The position numbers and the translations under genes were made by a program. The notes under the pieces are model-generated. The model worked only from the letters and a program-made list of their open reading frames with translations, ran no database searches and had not been told where the DNA came from. A stretch of DNA of 64,000 nt, taken from ZC4RG35 sp040878345 (GTDB taxonomy: Bacteria; Actinomycetota; Acidimicrobiia; Spongiisociales; ZC4RG35). Below are positions 61,677 through 64,000 of this stretch, in pieces (position 1 is the stretch's first letter; the number at the start of each line of letters is the position of its first letter). The stretch is from assembly GCA_040878345.1 (NCBI GenBank), contig JBBDML010000028.1:1-64000 (forward strand). The letters run 5' to 3'.

Positions 61677-64000
61677 TGAGGGTGCCCCTTCGTTGGCTCG
61701 AGGAGATGATCGATCTGCCCACCGGAGACGTCGAAGAGCTTGGCTACGTGTTCGACATGTTGGGGCACAAAGTGGAAGGCGTTGAGAGGTTCGAGATCGA
61801 CTGGTCCGACGTTTATGTGGGACGGGTGGTCGATGTCGCAGCCCACCCGGACGCCGACCGGATCAGGGTGTGCCAGGTCGACACCGGCTCGGGCGCCGAA
61901 CAGATCATCTGTGGCGCGTGGAACTTCGAAAACGGAGCCATGGTGGCGGTGGCAAGACCCGGAGCGGTCCTACCTGGCGGCTTCGAGATACGCCAGCGGA
62001 CCATCCGTGGCGTGTTCTCCAACGGCATGATCTGCTCGGAAAAGGAGCTGGGGCTGGGTGATGACCATGAGGGGATCCTGGTTCTCGATGGAAGCCCTGA
62101 GGTGGGGGCTCCCTTCTCGGATCTGCTCGAGCTCCCTGATGTGGTGTTCGACCTGGAGATAACCCCCAACCGCCCTGACGTCATGTCGATCCTCGGCATT
62201 GCGCGCGACCTGGCCGCTCACTACGACATCGGTTTCCGGGCCCCCGATCCAGGTCTCGTGGCTGGGGGCGGCGCCACCGCCGTGAGGGTCGAGGTCGAGG
62301 ACCCCGCCGGATGTCGGCGCTTCACCCTCCGTGAGATAACCGGAGTCAACCTGGGAAGGTCCCCCCTCTGGATGCGTCATCGACTGGCGAAAGTCGGCTT
62401 GAGGCCGATCTCGAATGTGGTCGATGTCACCAACTACGTCATGTTCGAGCTGGGCCATCCCCTACATGCCTTCGATGCCGACTCGGTGGTCGGTGACCGG
62501 CTGGTGGTGAGGCGGGCCGGAACAGGGGAGACACTGGTCACACTGGACCACGTCGAGCGAAACCTCGAACCTGACGACCTGATCATCTACGACGATGCCG
62601 GTCCGACCTCGATGTCAGGGACCATGGGTGGCGCCCGCAGCGAGGTCTCGGGATCGACCAACCGGGTCTTGATGGAGGCCGCTTCCTGGGATCCGCCCAC
62701 CATCATGTTCATGTCGCGCCGACACGACCTCAGGTCTGAGGCTTCGACGCGATTCGAGCGGGGGGTCGATCCAGGCCTGGCCGATCTCGCCAACCAGCGA
62801 GCCTCTGCACTGGTCGCCGCCCTGGCCGGTGGAGAGGTGCTCTCCGGATCGGTGGATGTTGTCACCACGCCGATTACACCCCTCGAAGTCGATCTGAGCG
62901 GCGAGCAGGTGGAACGGGTGTTGGGCCCCGGGTTCGACGACGATCTGGTTGCTTCGTTGTTGAGCCGTCTCGGGATGCGTGTCGAGGGTCGACGCCCGAT
63001 GCGGGTGACGGTCCCCACCTACAGACCCGACGTCTCCCGGGCGGTGGACCTGATCGAGGAAGTGGCGCGGATCCACGGCTACGACCGATTCGACGCCACC
63101 GTTCCCCGGGGTCCGATCGGAGGGTTGACCTCTTCTCAGAAGAGGCTGCGCCGTCTGGTGGCGACACTTGCCGGTGCCGGGCTCGACCAGGCGATCAATC
63201 TGCCGTTCGTCGGCCTCGATGACCTGAACCGCCTGGGGCTGAGACCGGCCGAAGGTGACCTGCTAACGGTGAGGAATCCGCTCCGCGAGGAAGAGAGCAG
63301 GCTTCGCCCCAGTCTGCTCCCCGGCCTGTTGAACACCGCGCGGTACAACCTCTCCCATGGTGCCGACTCGGTCGCCTTCTTCGAGACCGGAAGCGTCTTT
63401 CACACCGAGCCGGCTGAGTGGGACCATCGTCTCCCCGATCAACCCGAACGGCTGGCATGGGTGGTCCAGGGCGATGTGGGGATTCGGTTGCTCGACTCAG
63501 GGACCCGCGTGGCCGATGCCTCCACTTCCTTGGCCCTTTGGGACCTTGTTGCCGACTCTCTTGGCATCGAAACCCGTTTGACGGCAGCAACCACCCCCGG
63601 ATTCCACCCCGCCCGCACCGCCAGGGTGGTCATCGAGCGGCAGGGGATCGGCCACGTGGGCGAGCTCAGCCCTTTGGCGGCGCGGGCCTTCGAACTGCCA
63701 GGAAGGGTGGCGATTGCCGAGATCGACCTGGCGCTGCTCCTGGAACCGGTGCCTCCCAAGATGGGCAGGAACCTCTCGTTGTTCCCCCATGTCGACTTCG
63801 ACCTCTCGTTCCGTGTGGACGCCGACCTGCCTGCCGCCGACCTGGTCGAGGTCACCAGCCGAGCCGTCGGTGACCTGTTGGAGCGGAGCCGGGTGTTCGA
63901 CGAGTTCCGTGACCCTTCGCTGGGAGAAGGCAAGAAGGCCCTCGCCATCCGCTATCGGCTGAGGGCGCCGGACCGCACGCTGACAGCCGATGAGATCGGA
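61676..64000 (+). CDS. pheT: Phenylalanine--tRNA ligase beta subunit (3' end outside window)
   Basis: An open frame of 775 codons runs from ATG 61676 to the window edge. The start MRVPLRWLEEMIDLP is PheT, followed by the tRNA-binding EMAP domain (AHPDADRIRVCQVDTG, ICGAWNFENGAMVAVARPG, NGMICSEKELGLG). B3/4 editing and B5 domains follow, then the catalytic-like core. The FDX-ACB domain near the end (LFPHVDFDLSFRV, ALAIRYRLRAPDRTLTADEIG) shows only about 15-30 residues are missing. Confidence 0.96.
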   Translation, partial: MRVPLRWLEEMIDLPTGDVEELGYVFDMLGHKVEGVERFEIDWSDVYVGRVVDVAAHPDADRIRVCQVDTGSGAEQIICGAWNFENGAMVAVARPGAVLPGGFEIRQRTIRGVFSNGMICSEKELGLGDDHEGILVLDGSPEVGAPFSDLLELPDVVFDLEITPNRPDVMSILGIARDLAAHYDIGFRAPDPGLVAGGGATAVRVEVEDPAGCRRFTLREITGVNLGRSPLWMRHRLAKVGLRPISNVVDVTNYVMFELGHPLHAFDADSVVGDRLVVRRAGTGETLVTLDHVERNLEPDDLIIYDDAGPTSMSGTMGGARSEVSGSTNRVLMEAASWDPPTIMFMSRRHDLRSEASTRFERGVDPGLADLANQRASALVAALAGGEVLSGSVDVVTTPITPLEVDLSGEQVERVLGPGFDDDLVASLLSRLGMRVEGRRPMRVTVPTYRPDVSRAVDLIEEVARIHGYDRFDATVPRGPIGGLTSSQKRLRRLVATLAGAGLDQAINLPFVGLDDLNRLGLRPAEGDLLTVRNPLREEESRLRPSLLPGLLNTARYNLSHGADSVAFFETGSVFHTEPAEWDHRLPDQPERLAWVVQGDVGIRLLDSGTRVADASTSLALWDLVADSLGIETRLTAATTPGFHPARTARVVIERQGIGHVGELSPLAARAFELPGRVAIAEIDLALLLEPVPPKMGRNLSLFPHVDFDLSFRVDADLPAADLVEVTSRAVGDLLERSRVFDEFRDPSLGEGKKALAIRYRLRAPDRTLTADEIG

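Noticed and set aside
1..64000. CRISPR arrays, insertion sequences, prophage, toxin-antitoxin or defence islands
   Set aside because: No direct repeat arrays, transposase or phage motifs were seen; the window is continuous core gene content.

Overview
The window is a 64 kb piece of a high-GC bacterial chromosome, almost fully coding, with GTG and TTG starts and many 4-nt ATGA/GTGA overlaps. Gene content and order are actinobacterial: a PgsA - acyltransferase - PimA phosphatidylinositol mannoside cluster, a mycobacterial-type integration host factor (mihF), a PriA without helicase motifs, pdxS-pdxT-yebC-ruvCAB, alaS-ruvX-mltG-aroE-aroCKB-efp-nusB-pyrR, and coaBC-metK-priA-def-fmt. Several departures (no secD/secF after yajC, a class 1 PyrD, an archaeal-type CMP kinase where gmk is expected) suggest a lineage outside the well-studied Mycobacteriales and Streptomycetales. 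Class Acidimicrobiia or a neighbour is my best guess; this is inference from synteny, not a phylogeny.

Layout. 1-2563: end of a zincin-like metallopeptidase gene, tRNA-Val(CAC), a patatin-like lipase, a small zinc ribbon protein and a degenerate aminoglycoside/choline kinase-like protein, all protein genes on the minus strand. 2651-5073: thrS with a coupled membrane protein. 5070-8421: citrate synthase and an EF-G-like GTPase on the minus strand. 8502-10992: PIM biosynthesis. 11046-13250: pyridoxal phosphate synthase pdxST and yebC. 13326-14088: two small membrane proteins. 14105-21997: ruvCAB-queA-tgt-yajC-apt-rel-MBL hydrolase (recombination, queuosine, stringent response). 22050-29462: hisS, aspS, a serine hydrolase remnant, alaS, ruvX, mltG. 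29485-36000: shikimate pathway (aroE, aroC, aroK, aroB) with a DUF4388 protein, a prepilin peptidase, efp and nusB.

36040-44752 is the pyrimidine operon pyrR-pyrB-pyrC-carA-carB-pyrD-pyrF behind a recognisable PyrR-binding RNA element and a short leader ORF. 44822-53588 carries an aminotransferase, mihF, a CMP kinase-like gene, rpoZ, coaBC, metK, priA, an unrecognised protein, def and fmt. 53606-58506: rpe, a REC-GGDEF protein and the riboflavin operon ribD-ribE-ribBA-ribH. 58507-64000: an attenuator-like leader, infC (ATC start), rpmI, rplT, a SpoU-type rRNA methyltransferase, pheS and the start of pheT, which runs off the window.

The region is essentially housekeeping: translation, nucleotide and cofactor synthesis, recombination and cell envelope. 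I see no CRISPR array, insertion sequence, prophage, integrase or biosynthetic cluster, and no intergenic gap over 300 bases. The best leads are local anomalies: the CMP kinase at the gmk position, an IF2-N-like domain on NusB, the missing secDF and pyrK, the pyrR leader ORF, the infC leader, a pseudokinase-like protein, and a conserved-looking protein of unknown function between priA and def.
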